Below are positions 56,157-64,000 of a DNA stretch of 64,000 nt, piece by piece. This stretch comes from Candidatus Schekmanbacteria bacterium (GTDB lineage: Bacteria; Schekmanbacteria; GWA2-38-11; J061). The translations under genes and the position numbers were made by a program. The notes under the pieces were generated by a model. The model saw nothing but the letters and a program-made list of their open reading frames with translations. It was not told where the DNA came from and made no database searches. Location: contig JACRJM010000004.1 in NCBI GenBank assembly GCA_016219965.1, positions 1-64,000 on the forward strand, given 5' to 3'. Numbering within the stretch: position 1 is the first letter of the stretch; each line of letters opens with the position of its first letter.

Positions 56157-57443
56157 ATGATTTTCAGAAAAAATGAAAAAAAGCCTTCCAACAGGCTCTG
56201 GATATTCCTTGCCATGATAGGGCCGGGAATAATTACCGCAAACGCCGACAATGACGCCGGCGGCATCGCCACCTATACGATTGCCGGCGCAAGGGAAGGG
56301 TACAGCATGCTGTGGGCCCTTTTCCTTATAACTATTGCCCTCATAGTTATCCAGGAGATGGCGGGCCGCATGGGGGTTTATACCGGCAAGGGGCTTGCAG
56401 ATCTTGTAAGGGAAAACTTCAGCATAAAGACAACCTTTATAACAATGATTCTCCTCATAATCGGAAATCTTACTGTGACTATTGCAGAGTTTGCAGGTAT
56501 CGCAGCAGGCTTCGAGCTTTTTGGCGTAAGCAAGTATGTTTCCGTTCCGATTGCGGCATTCCTTATCTGGATCATAGTCATAAAGGGCAGTTACAGGGCA
56601 GTGGAGCGCGTCATGCTTTTCTTCTGCGTAATTTATTTTACTTATGTTATCTCAGGGTTCATGGCCGGGCCCAAATGGGACCATGTCCTTAAGGGCTTTA
56701 TGGTCCCTACTTTCAAGTTCGAGACAGATTACATCAACATCTTTATAGCCCTCGTAGGAACAACGATAACCCCGTGGATGCAGTTTTATCTTCAGGCTTC
56801 CGTAGTTGACAAGGGGGTAAAGCGCGAAAAATACAATTATCTGAAATGGGATATTTATCTGGGCACATTCGTCACAGATTTTGTCGCCATGTTCATCATA
56901 ATAGCGGCGGCAGCTACTCTCTATGTGAACGGCATCAATGTTGATTCTGCCGAGGAAGCTGCCATTGCTTTAAAACCTCTTGCTGGAAATTATGCTTTCA
57001 TACTCTTTGCCATCGGTCTTCTCAATGCATCCGTGCTTGGCGCAATCATACTTCCTCTTTCAACTGCCTATGCAGTGAGCGAAGCCTTCGGATGGGAATC
57101 GGGGCTCGGGAAAAAATTCGGCGATGCACCCCGTTTCTTCTGGTTTTATACCATAGTGCTTTTAGCTGGCGCTGCGTTTGTCCTGATACCAGGGATTCAC
57201 CTCATATTCGTGATGATTTTTTCGCAGACAATAAACGGGATACTCCTGCCTATCATCCTTATCCTCATGCTGAAGCTTATAAACAACAAACGGATAATGG
57301 GGGACAAGGTCAACACTTTATACCAGAATGTTCTTGCCTGGGGAACGTCCGTGATGCTCATCATTCTTACGGCACTGCTCCTTGCCGGAATGATATATCC
57401 GAGGTCGCTTGATTACATTACGGAGATGGTGAAAAGGATTTAA
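56157..57443 (+). CDS. Nramp-related transporter with Mg2+-type (NRMT-like) motifs
   Basis: A 428-residue protein with eleven membrane helices of the Nramp/SLC11 fold. The first helix reads ADNDAGGIATY (residues 30-40) where Mn/Fe Nramps have DPGN, and the sixth reads TTITPWMQFYLQ (about 202-213) where they have the M-P-H ligand motif. Loss of these ligands, and the DNDAGG form, match the described Nramp-related magnesium transporters (NRMTs). Magnesium import is therefore the best guess, strengthened by the upstream MgtE-type sensor. Translation begins 7 bp after it. Confidence 0.87.
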   Translation: MIFRKNEKKPSNRLWIFLAMIGPGIITANADNDAGGIATYTIAGAREGYSMLWALFLITIALIVIQEMAGRMGVYTGKGLADLVRENFSIKTTFITMILLIIGNLTVTIAEFAGIAAGFELFGVSKYVSVPIAAFLIWIIVIKGSYRAVERVMLFFCVIYFTYVISGFMAGPKWDHVLKGFMVPTFKFETDYINIFIALVGTTITPWMQFYLQASVVDKGVKREKYNYLKWDIYLGTFVTDFVAMFIIIAAAATLYVNGINVDSAEEAAIALKPLAGNYAFILFAIGLLNASVLGAIILPLSTAYAVSEAFGWESGLGKKFGDAPRFFWFYTIVLLAGAAFVLIPGIHLIFVMIFSQTINGILLPIILILMLKLINNKRIMGDKVNTLYQNVLAWGTSVMLIILTALLLAGMIYPRSLDYITEMVKRI

Positions 57444-57465
57444 TTTTTGTTGTTCATTGCGTTCG

Positions 57466-57531
57466 ATTGCCTTGGCAGCCCCGCTTAGGCTTCAAACTTC
57501 AGGCGCCTGCCGCGGGAACTGCCAAGGCAAT
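57466..57531. repeat. 66-bp palindromic element, copy 2
   Basis: Outer arms ATTGCCTTGGCAG (57466-57478) and CTGCCAAGGCAAT (57519-57531) pair perfectly over 13 bp. The core (CCCCGCTTAGGCTTCAAACTTC.. GCGCCTGCCGCGGGAA) is nearly identical to copy 1. Relative to copy 1 the outermost bases changed on both arms and still pair, as in a conserved RNA or DNA hairpin. It lies 22 bp after the Nramp gene. Confidence 0.88.
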
Positions 57532-57749
57532 AAATATAAGTTTGATGTTCAAGCTTCCCCATTATTATAGTTTTCTACTGCTCTGTTTTTCTCAAATTTT
57601 GCAAAAATTAGCGGCATGAACCGGTAGGTCAATTGCATTATTTTATAGGTCCTCAGGGTTGTTTTTTTATGTAAAAAGACTAGATATTGAAGTGTAGATT
57701 AAGAAGCAAGATAGTGGTTTTAAGGTGGGGAAAAGGAAGGTGGTTTACA
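57532..57749. other. Leader region before the Tyr/Trp-rich secreted protein
   Basis: About 220 bp, AT-rich, with no confident ORF. It includes the word AATTTTTGCAAAAATT at 57594-57609 (an imperfect palindrome). The open frame that continues upstream from 57750 to 57687 has no supporting start site. No riboswitch was recognised. Confidence 0.5.
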
Positions 57750-58424
57750 ATGAAAAAGATAACAACGACATTATTCACTCTCCTTTTTTTCCTGCTTATT
57801 TCGCTTGTTAATGCGCAGGAAAATCAAGGTTCAGTAAATACTTCTTCCACTGGACAGCCTCTGGTAAATGAAGGAAATAATTCAACTTCAGATTACAGCA
57901 GCAGCCAAAGTACTCCGGGAGGGACGTATGACTATTACTACGGTCACTGGATGCCGGATTATGGTTATTATCGATCTGGATGGGACTATGGCTACGGCAT
58001 GTATTCGTGGAGCCCTTATCCATTCTGGTGGGATGACTTCTGGTTTCCTGGCTTTGTGGTAGGCGATTTAGACAGACATAGAGACCGAGATAGAGACAGA
58101 GACATGGACAGAGATAGAGACAGCGGAAGAAGGTTTAGAGAATTTGAAGAACATGGGAGAAAGGTAGATTCACGCCATGACAATGACCGGGCAAGGGAAA
58201 TATGGTCAAAGCCTATGGTTGAAAGAAACAATAACTCTTCCGAACGAACACATAGCGAGTTTAATACGGAGCATAGAAGCGCGAGAATTGTTAGTCATGC
58301 AGAGAGTGGTGTCAGTCACCAGATGCATAACTTTGAAAGCAATGCAAGGTCTGAGAGAGGATATTCAGGTTCCCATTCCTTTGAAGGCAGAGGTTTTATG
58401 GGAGGGTTTCGCGGCAGAAGGTAA
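57750..58424 (+). CDS. Secreted Tyr/Trp-rich protein with Arg-Asp repeat, unknown function
   Basis: A 224-residue protein from the ATG at 57750 (AAGGAAGG 9 nt before). Signal peptide MKKITTTLFTLLFFLLISLVNA is followed by a Ser/Thr-rich part, a compact Tyr/Trp/Gly-rich block (YYYGHWMPDYGYYRSGWDYG, WSPYPFWWDDFWFPGF), then an Arg-Asp dipeptide run (about residues 109-125), and a basic C-terminus ending GFRGRR. The RD run is coded by a tandem array of GAYAGA-type hexamers. It looks like a cell-envelope low-complexity protein. No family recognised. Confidence 0.78.
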   Translation: MKKITTTLFTLLFFLLISLVNAQENQGSVNTSSTGQPLVNEGNNSTSDYSSSQSTPGGTYDYYYGHWMPDYGYYRSGWDYGYGMYSWSPYPFWWDDFWFPGFVVGDLDRHRDRDRDRDMDRDRDSGRRFREFEEHGRKVDSRHDNDRAREIWSKPMVERNNNSSERTHSEFNTEHRSARIVSHAESGVSHQMHNFESNARSERGYSGSHSFEGRGFMGGFRGRR

Positions 58425-58501
58425 GAGTTGGTTTCCTATAACCAATAGAAAGGAGGATGAACATAGTTACATTAACAATGCTTAAAAGGGAAGGGCGATG
58501 A

Positions 58502-59485
58502 TTACTGTTTAGGCGCATCAAACAGTTCTTCAATCGCCTTTCTCATATCTGCGCAGGAAGATATCTTGTTTACCTTTTGTCTGAAGCCGATGGCGCCCCG
58601 TATCCCTTTTGCATACCAGGCAGCGTGATTCTTGAAAAGATTTATACCGCGTCTTTCTCCAAAATAACAGATGTTGAGGTTTAGATGTTCGAGCATGACA
58701 GATTTTATCTCAGTCTGCGAAGGATGGGGAATGATTTCTCCAGTTTCAATAAATGCAATGGTTTCCCTGAAAAGCCATGGCCTGCCAAGAGTACCTCTGC
58801 CTAACATTATGGCGTCGCAGCGGGTCACTTCAAACATCTCTTTAGCGGATTGAACGGTAGTTACATCTCCGTTTCCAATTACAGGGATTGAAACATTGCT
58901 TTTTACATTTGCGATTATGTTCCAGTCTGCCTTTCCGGTAAATCCTTGCAGGGCAGTCCTCCCATGCACGGTAATTGCCTTTACTCCGCATTCCTCAGCA
59001 ATCTTTGCAATCTCAACTGCATTTATGTTTTTATTGTCCCAGCCAATGCGGATCTTAACGGTGACAGGAATATCTACGCAGTTAACAACTGCTTTAAGCA
59101 TTTCTTTGATTTTGCCCGGATCTTTCAAAAGTGCTGCACCGGAGCGCGATTTTACAACCTTCTTTACCGGACACCCCATATTGATGTCTATGAGCCTTGC
59201 CCCGGTTTTGGCAACTTTTTCCGCAGCCATTACCATTGTTTCCGTATTTGCGCCAAAGAGCTGAACACCTACAGGTTTTTCCCGGCTGTCGGTTTTAAGT
59301 AAAACCTCAGTTTTTTCGTTCCTTCTTGAAAGCGCTTCTGCGCTTATCAACTCAGTGTAAACAAACCCTGCCCCATATTCAGAAGCGATTATCCGGAATG
59401 GAAGGTTCGCAACCCCTGCCATTGGAGCTAAAAGCAGAGGAGGAGAAATCTCGATATTGCCTATGATAAGTGGAGAAAGCTTCAA
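58502..59485 (-). CDS. dusB: tRNA-dihydrouridine synthase
   Basis: Reduces uridine to dihydrouridine in tRNA with FMN and NADPH. 327 residues with PLLLAPMAGVANLPFR, the catalytic Cys in DINMGCPVKKVVKSRSGAALL, GWDNKN and the phosphate site GNGDVTT, plus DAIMLGRGTLGRPW. Family typing to DusB is by the MGCP and length pattern. Its start overlaps the bioF-like stop (ATGA). Confidence 0.94.
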   Translation of the reverse strand: MKLSPLIIGNIEISPPLLLAPMAGVANLPFRIIASEYGAGFVYTELISAEALSRRNEKTEVLLKTDSREKPVGVQLFGANTETMVMAAEKVAKTGARLIDINMGCPVKKVVKSRSGAALLKDPGKIKEMLKAVVNCVDIPVTVKIRIGWDNKNINAVEIAKIAEECGVKAITVHGRTALQGFTGKADWNIIANVKSNVSIPVIGNGDVTTVQSAKEMFEVTRCDAIMLGRGTLGRPWLFRETIAFIETGEIIPHPSQTEIKSVMLEHLNLNICYFGERRGINLFKNHAAWYAKGIRGAIGFRQKVNKISSCADMRKAIEELFDAPKQ

Positions 59486-60645
59486 ATTCTGATTGCCCGT
59501 CTCATCTTTGAAAAGACATCAAGCACAAACTCCATCTCTTTCATTGTATGGGTTGCCATTACGGTAATCCTCAACCTTGACATATTTGGCGGAACTGTAG
59601 GCGGTCTGATGGCTGGAACGAATATGCCGTTTTCGTAAAGAAAGTTAAATGCCCTGATTGCAAGCTCTTCGCTTTTCATTAATACCGGGATTATCTGCGT
59701 CTCGCTTTTCATCGTATCATAGCCGAGGCTGTCGAGCCCGGCTTTCAGTATTTCTACGTTCTTTAAAAGCTTATCCCTCAAGCTTCTATCTTTTTCGATT
59801 AGTTCTATTGCTGCCGTTCCCGCGGCAAGCGCTGAAGGAGGAAGTCCGGTTGAATAGATAAAGCTCCTGCTTTTGTTTATAAGAAAATCTATTAATTCTT
59901 TTTTTCCGCAGATAAAACCTCCGGCGCTTCCAAGCGCCTTGCTGAGGGTTCCCATGTAAATGTCTATCCTGCCGTCAATCCTGAAGAGTTCCGAAGAACC
60001 GCGTCCGGTTTTTCCAAGCACACCTGTGGCATGGGCATCATCGACAAACAATATGCAGCCGTGCTTTGATGCTATATTCTTTATTTCTCCAAGCGGCGCG
60101 ATGTCGCCGTCCATGCTGAATATGGAGTCTGTGATTATAAATTTCTTTCCCCTGCCTCTGTATTTTTTAACCATCCATTCCAGCTTGTCTGCGTTGCTAT
60201 GGGGATAGACTTTTATGTCCGCTCCGCTCAGCCTGCATCCGTCTATTATGCTTGCATGGTTTAGCTCATCTGAAAAAATGGTGTCCTTTTCTGATGCCAG
60301 TGCAGATATTGTCCCGACATTTGCGGCATATCCTGATGAGAAAACAAGAGCGCTTTCCGTTCGTTTGAAACGTGAAATGGTCTTTTCAAGTTCATCATAT
60401 AGCTCAATGTTCCCTGATATCAACCTCGATGCTCCTGCTCCTGTGCCATATTTAATGAGAGCCTCTGCTGATTTCTTTTTTATAAGCTTGTGGTTGGCAA
60501 GACCAAGATAATTATTTGAAGAAAGGAGTATGAATGATTTCCCGGCGATTTTAATGCGGTGATCCTGCGGGGTTGAAACTGGTCTTAGGACTCTGTAAAG
60601 ATTTTTATCTTTAAGCCTCTTAAGCTCCTCATCAATAAAATCCAT
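59482..60645 (-). CDS. 8-amino-7-oxononanoate synthase / glycine C-acetyltransferase family enzyme
   Basis: PLP-dependent alpha-oxoamine synthase of 387 residues. NNYLGLANH, GTGAGASRLISGN, FSSGYAANVGTISAL, DELNHASIIDG, FVDDAHATGVLG, and the PLP lysine in GTLSKALGSAGGF are all typical. Sequence alone does not distinguish BioF (biotin) from Kbl-type enzymes, and no other biotin genes are present. It follows the HNH gene with no gap and overlaps dusB. Confidence 0.9.
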   Translation of the reverse strand: MDFIDEELKRLKDKNLYRVLRPVSTPQDHRIKIAGKSFILLSSNNYLGLANHKLIKKKSAEALIKYGTGAGASRLISGNIELYDELEKTISRFKRTESALVFSSGYAANVGTISALASEKDTIFSDELNHASIIDGCRLSGADIKVYPHSNADKLEWMVKKYRGRGKKFIITDSIFSMDGDIAPLGEIKNIASKHGCILFVDDAHATGVLGKTGRGSSELFRIDGRIDIYMGTLSKALGSAGGFICGKKELIDFLINKSRSFIYSTGLPPSALAAGTAAIELIEKDRSLRDKLLKNVEILKAGLDSLGYDTMKSETQIIPVLMKSEELAIRAFNFLYENGIFVPAIRPPTVPPNMSRLRITVMATHTMKEMEFVLDVFSKMRRAIRI

Positions 60646-61176
60646 TCATGCGTCCATGAAAAGATATTTGTGCCATTGTTTTTTCGTGTTTCCGATGTTG
60701 CGGATTATCTGAAGATAAATCGGCACAGATGGCGACTTTGGAGGACGTCTGAGTTTCATATTAGCCTCTTCGGGTGTACGGTTCCCCTTTTTCTTGTTGC
60801 AGGGGATGCAGGCGGTAACGATGTTGTCCCAGTTATTCCATCCACCCTTGGATTTTGGAAGCACATGGTCAAGGGTGAGTTCCTTGGGTCTTAACTGGTC
60901 GTTGCAATAGTAGCATGTGAAGTTGTCGCGCAAGAATATGTTCTTCCTCGTAAATGATACCAGTTTATATGTTATCTTAACATAACGGTGCAGCCTTATT
61001 ACTGACGGTACAGGCATGCTGAATGTAGGAGAGCGATAGTAGCGGTCTGACAGTTCCTCAGCTACAGCCACACCTTTTAGGACCAGGATTATAGCCCTTT
61101 TTGTATCACAAATATTTATTACCTCATAGGTCGAGCTTAAGACAAGAACCGATGTTTTAGTTAAATACCTGTGCAT
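60646..61176 (-). CDS. HNH endonuclease family protein
   Basis: A 176-residue protein of the widespread HNH group that begins with a VLVLSSTYEVINICDTKRAI segment and carries a C-terminal nuclease: FTCYYCNDQ, LTLDHVLPKSKGGWNNWDNIVTAC and CIPCNKKKGNRTPEEA, giving two CxxC zinc knuckles around the His of DHV. GGAGGTTAT before the ATG. Its cellular role is unknown, although it is common in non-mobile chromosomal settings. It is co-directional with bioF-like and dusB. Confidence 0.88.
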   Translation of the reverse strand: MHRYLTKTSVLVLSSTYEVINICDTKRAIILVLKGVAVAEELSDRYYRSPTFSMPVPSVIRLHRYVKITYKLVSFTRKNIFLRDNFTCYYCNDQLRPKELTLDHVLPKSKGGWNNWDNIVTACIPCNKKKGNRTPEEANMKLRRPPKSPSVPIYLQIIRNIGNTKKQWHKYLFMDA

Positions 61177-61253
61177 ATAACCTCCTGCATTGCTGATTGA
61201 AATAGCAAAAAATCATCAGGTTGACAAGAATTTTTCTAAACGAAGACCTTGCA

Positions 61254-61287
61254 TTGTAGGGGGGAGGTTTAAAACCTGTCCCTACAA
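61254..61287. repeat. 34-bp palindrome between ald and the HNH gene
   Basis: TTGTAGGGGGGAGGTTT pairs with AAACCTGTCCCTACAA with one mismatch and a bulge. The TTGTAGGGG-CAGGTTT/AAACCTGCCCCTACAA form is a recurring intergenic palindrome in several bacterial groups. No T-run follows on the minus strand, so terminator function is uncertain. Confidence 0.6.
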
Positions 61288-61317
61288 TTTACGAAACAGA
61301 AAAATTGGAAAAGAATA

Positions 61318-62430
61318 TTACAAGATATTTTCAACCGCTGTATAATTCATTGAAAATGACTCGGCAACTCCTCTGCATGTAATATTCCCTGCGAAGGTGT
61401 TGACTCCAAGACCCAATGCAGAATCACTCTTTACAGCCTCTTTGAATCCCATCACTGCTATCTTTACTGCATAGGGGATGGTCACATTTGTAAGTGCATA
61501 GGTTGACGTGCATGCAACTGCGGCAGGCATGTTTGTCACGCAATAATGTATGACACCTTCTTCTACAAATACCGGATTTGAGTGGGTTGTAGGTCTTGTA
61601 GTTTCAGCACAGCCTCCCTGGTCAACGGCAATATCTACAAAGACGGAGCCTTTCTTCATGGAACTTATTAGCTTTTTTGGTATCACGACCGGTGCTTTCT
61701 TTCCCGGGATGAGGATTGCACCTATGACGAGATCGGCTTCAGAAAGCGATATCTCTATGTTGTGGGAGTTCGACATGAGGGTTTTTATCCTTGCTCCGAA
61801 TATGTCATCTATATAAGCCATTTTTTCCTGCCTGATATCAAGGATTGTAACGTCAGCTCCCATGCCGCAGGCTACCTTCGCAGCATTTATCCCCGCAGTC
61901 CCGCCTCCTATAATGGTGACTTTGCCGGGCAGGACCCCCGGGACACCTCCGAGAAGAATCCCTCTGCCGCCATGTTCCTTCTCAAGGAATGAAGCGCCAA
62001 CCTGTATCGAAAGTTTTCCCGCTATTTCACTCATAGGGACAAGAAGAGGAAGACTTCCGTTTTCAAGCTGTATTGTCTCATAGCCTATGGCGGAGACTTT
62101 GCGTTTAATCAATTCTTCCGTAAGTTCTCTGTTTGATGCAAGATGGAGAAAAGTATAGAGGATAAGATCTTTCCTTAAAAAAGGATATTCTGCAGGAAGA
62201 GGTTCCTTTACCTTGATTACCATTTCTGAACTATTGTAAACCTCTTTTGCTGATTGGAGGATCTTTGCGCCTGCTTCTTCATATTCCCTGTCAGCTATAT
62301 TGCTTCCAATCCCTGCTGATTTTTCGACTACTACCTTTGCGCCTGCCTCAACAAGGGCGCGTACTCCGGACGGGACAACGCCTACCCTGTATTCGTGGTT
62401 CTTTATTTCCTTAGGGATTCCAATGATCAT
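61318..62430 (-). CDS. ald: Alanine dehydrogenase
   Basis: NAD-dependent conversion of L-alanine to pyruvate and ammonia. 370 residues with GIPKEIKNHEYRVGVVPSG at the start, KVKEPLPAEYPFL, the Rossmann glycines in VTIIGGGTAGINAAK, and DIAVDQGGCAETTRPTTHSNPVF. Full-length; the GGAGGGC site precedes the ATG. The terminator-like palindrome downstream separates it from the HNH gene. Confidence 0.97.
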   Translation of the reverse strand: MIIGIPKEIKNHEYRVGVVPSGVRALVEAGAKVVVEKSAGIGSNIADREYEEAGAKILQSAKEVYNSSEMVIKVKEPLPAEYPFLRKDLILYTFLHLASNRELTEELIKRKVSAIGYETIQLENGSLPLLVPMSEIAGKLSIQVGASFLEKEHGGRGILLGGVPGVLPGKVTIIGGGTAGINAAKVACGMGADVTILDIRQEKMAYIDDIFGARIKTLMSNSHNIEISLSEADLVIGAILIPGKKAPVVIPKKLISSMKKGSVFVDIAVDQGGCAETTRPTTHSNPVFVEEGVIHYCVTNMPAAVACTSTYALTNVTIPYAVKIAVMGFKEAVKSDSALGLGVNTFAGNITCRGVAESFSMNYTAVENIL

Positions 62431-62631
62431 CGCAATGCCCTCCTCGTTTATCTATCAACAATATCTAGCAACAAGTATGAAAAAATATTACTTTAACAAT
62501 CTAATGCGGGCAATAACTAAAATTGCTGTTAAGCAAAAATCTGTTGACTTCACCATGCCCTATCTATTCCAATATGTAGTGTAATCTATCTTAATTTTCT
62601 ATCAAAGAAGATTAACAGATAAGGAGGCGAG

Positions 62632-63234
62632 ATGAAACATAAAGATAAGCGAAAAAAGATAATAGTAGATATGAGCTCCCAGTCGAAATATGCGATAATG
62701 GTGTTTGCCTACCTGATGATTTATTCACTGATAGTAAATGTCCTTGTTTACCTGCCTACAGTTTCTGTCCTCGAGAATGAGAACCTGCCATTAGAAAGCA
62801 GGATTGCCGCATCCAAGGAATTTTTTTTCCTTGAAAGCAGGTATCTGCCTATTGCCGTGCTTGTAATGGTGGTGATGTCTCTGCACAGCTTCAGGATAAC
62901 GCACAGGTTTTTTGGCCCAATTTACAGATTCAAGGAAACAATAAAAGAAATAGCAGGGGGAAATCTGGACATCAGGGTCAGACTCAGGAAAAATGACTAT
63001 CTGAAAGATGTGGAATCTGTTTTTAACGGAATGCTTGATACGCTTTCTGCCAGGTTCAGAGATGTCTTTACATCTAACCTTAAATGCCGTCTCATAATTG
63101 CTGAAATCATGCAGGGTGCTGATAAAGGAACGATCTCAAAAGAGCAGATGAACGAAAAACTGCAGAATATCAAGGAGCAGCTTGAGATAGTTGAGCGGCT
63201 TACGGGAAGCAGTGTAAATAATAAAAAAGAATAA
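62632..63234 (+). CDS. HAMP-domain membrane protein without output module
   Basis: A 200-residue protein with two membrane helices (about residues 22-44 and 70-90) enclosing a ~25-residue periplasmic loop, then a HAMP domain (FFGPIYRFKETIKEIAGGNLDIRVRLRKNDYLKDVESVFNGML) and a helical tail. It resembles the front half of a chemoreceptor or kinase but ends after HAMP. GGAGGCGAG before the ATG. It lies 6 bp before a pilin gene, suggesting a pilus-linked signalling or positioning role. Confidence 0.85.
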   Translation: MKHKDKRKKIIVDMSSQSKYAIMVFAYLMIYSLIVNVLVYLPTVSVLENENLPLESRIAASKEFFFLESRYLPIAVLVMVVMSLHSFRITHRFFGPIYRFKETIKEIAGGNLDIRVRLRKNDYLKDVESVFNGMLDTLSARFRDVFTSNLKCRLIIAEIMQGADKGTISKEQMNEKLQNIKEQLEIVERLTGSSVNNKKE

Positions 63235-63240
63235 TAAGTT

Positions 63241-63627
63241 ATGACTATGAAAAAACCCAAATCAAAGCAGGGTGGATTCAGCATCATTGAACTCGTCGTA
63301 GTCATTCTTATCATCGGTGTAGTTGCAGCTATTGCAATACCGACATATTTGAATTACAGGAAAAAAGCCATAAGCGTAGAGGCGACAACAAACCTGATAA
63401 ATATCTATAAATTTGAAATGCAATATTTTGCAGAAAAGAATACCTTTACGGACAGCATGAACCTTCTCTCCTTTGAAGCAAAATCGAATCCCTATTATAC
63501 TTATTCCATAGTTGCGACTCAGCTTTCATTTACTGCCGAGGCTCGCGGTAATATTGACAATGATCCTGACGAAGATGTCTGGACTGTTAATGACAGCCAG
63601 GCGATCGTCCATACATCGATAGATTAA
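63241..63627 (+). CDS. Type IV pilin / pseudopilin
   Basis: A 128-residue prepilin. Leader MTMKKPKSKQGG is cut before FSIIELVVVILIIGVVAAIAIP, retaining Glu5 and the Pro22-type kink. The rest has a short globular domain with NIDNDPDEDVWTVNDSQ, similar to Ca-binding or minor pilins of type II secretion and pilA families. The ATG at 63241 or the ATG 6 bp later is the start. It follows the HAMP gene by 6 bp. Confidence 0.88.
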   Translation: MTMKKPKSKQGGFSIIELVVVILIIGVVAAIAIPTYLNYRKKAISVEATTNLINIYKFEMQYFAEKNTFTDSMNLLSFEAKSNPYYTYSIVATQLSFTAEARGNIDNDPDEDVWTVNDSQAIVHTSID

Positions 63628-63768
63628 AGTGGCAGCAACCTGATCAGGCAATCGCTTTCCATACTCCATTCTAATTTTTTGACATATGATTAAGCATGTA
63701 TTATGTTTAGTATATCTCTGTTAATTTAAAATCTAATTGCTCAACTAATGCGGATAAAAGTGGATTTA
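63628..63768. other. Intergenic spacer before the last gene
   Basis: About 140 bp, AT-rich, no ORF or repeat recognised. No clear promoter pair. Confidence 0.5.
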
Positions 63769-64000
63769 ATGAAATCAAAACTTCAAATCACTGCTTTATT
63801 CTTTTTAGTTCTAAGTTTTCTTTTTCTTTCCAATAGTATTTCAGCCGCAACATTCAAGGTAAGCACAACGAGCGAGTTCCGTCAGGCACTTTTAGATGCC
63901 GCTGGAAACGGGGAAGATGATACAATTATTTTAAATGCCGGGACTTATAAGACCACAGATGACGGGCTGGGAACTTTTACGTTTTCCGACAGTGAAGCTC
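63769..64000 (+). CDS. Exported protein, probable parallel beta-helix start, cut by window edge
   Basis: 77 codons are visible from the ATG at 63769 to the window end. A signal peptide (MKSKLQITALFFLVLSFLFL...SISA) is followed by ATFKVSTTSEFRQALLDAAGNGEDDTIIL and NAGTYKTT, a pattern common at the start of secreted parallel beta-helix proteins (compare the FREAL-x-A-x-x-x-G-x-D-x-I-x-L start of right-handed helix proteins). An in-frame ATG at 63748 is possible. The length and full nature cannot be judged. Confidence 0.7.
   Translation, partial: MKSKLQITALFFLVLSFLFLSNSISAATFKVSTTSEFRQALLDAAGNGEDDTIILNAGTYKTTDDGLGTFTFSDSEA

Noticed and set aside
58069-58135. GAYAGA hexamer array as a CRISPR-like repeat
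   Set aside because: The units are 6 bp, contiguous, without spacers, and lie in frame inside a gene coding for Arg-Asp.
58450-58500. A 14-codon frame behind AAAGGAGG at about 58451
   Set aside because: The ATG touches the ribosome site, the frame is very short, and nothing about it is conserved or structured.

Overview
The window is 64 kb of bacterial chromosome, roughly 40-45 % GC by eye, with tightly packed operons, clear Shine-Dalgarno sites and frequent 4-bp ATGA stop/start overlaps. The gene content points to a Gram-negative, microaerobic or facultative bacterium: type IV pilins, exported beta-propeller proteins, a cbb3-type oxidase, a tungsten-type aldehyde oxidoreductase, and sigma-54 plus GEMM riboswitch control. 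The mix resembles deltaproteobacteria-like, Nitrospirota-like or related uncultivated lineages. The exact taxon cannot be fixed from the sequence. No plasmid or phage backbone, CRISPR array, rRNA or transposase gene was seen.

Layout. 1-4.9 kb: a housekeeping operon obg(partial)-proB-proA-nadD-rsfS-rlmH. 5-8.9 kb: a diverged HemF-like protein on the minus strand, then an AOR-family oxidoreductase and an aldo/keto reductase. 8.9-10.4 kb: an exported LVIVD/CARDB protein. 10.4-14.4 kb: a minor-pilin operon (PilV-, PilW- and PilX-like plus a small exported protein), preceded by a candidate sigma-54 promoter and a GEMM-I riboswitch with a terminator/antiterminator. 14.5-17.4 kb: tRNA-Phe and a hybrid histidine kinase. 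17.7-25 kb: an accessory island with a large RHS/YD protein carrying an AT-rich C-terminal tip, a translationally coupled exported beta-propeller, and an opposing three-gene HNH nuclease cassette. 25.3-31.6 kb: rmuC, a second HemF-like paralogue, a rhomboid protease coupled to a ferredoxin-type aldo/keto reductase, and an LVIVD-IPT protein.

31.8-37.1 kb (minus strand): a cbb3 oxidase operon, ccoN, a fused ccoO-ccoP, ccoQ, a small membrane protein, the copper ATPase ccoI and ccoS. 37.2-42.1 kb: glycolytic genes gap, pgk and tpiA with secG, with a membrane protein and an AlkD-like glycosylase between gap and pgk. 42.1-47.6 kb: the complete glycine cleavage system gcvT-gcvH-gcvPA-gcvPB followed by a lipoate/octanoate transferase that probably lipoylates GcvH. 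47.6-52.5 kb: a TPR protein, an M23 peptidase, archaeal-type phosphoglycerate mutase and ComF. 52.6-57.4 kb: cupin, CruF/DUF422-like membrane protein, era, and a soluble PRC/MgtE-N/CBS protein paired with an Nramp-related transporter of the Mg-type signature. 57.7-62.4 kb: a secreted Tyr/Trp-rich protein with an Arg-Asp repeat, then dusB, bioF-like, HNH and ald on the minus strand. 62.6-64 kb: a HAMP membrane protein, a type IV pilin and the start of an exported beta-helix-like protein.

Several palindromic repeat families sit between genes. The most notable is a 65-66 bp element present twice, whose outer arms differ between copies but keep pairing. The strongest candidates for further study are the sigma-54/GEMM/antiterminator pilin control region, the MgtE-domain/Nramp pair, the two HemF-like paralogues, the RHS tip with its coupled partner, and the HNH three-gene cassette.
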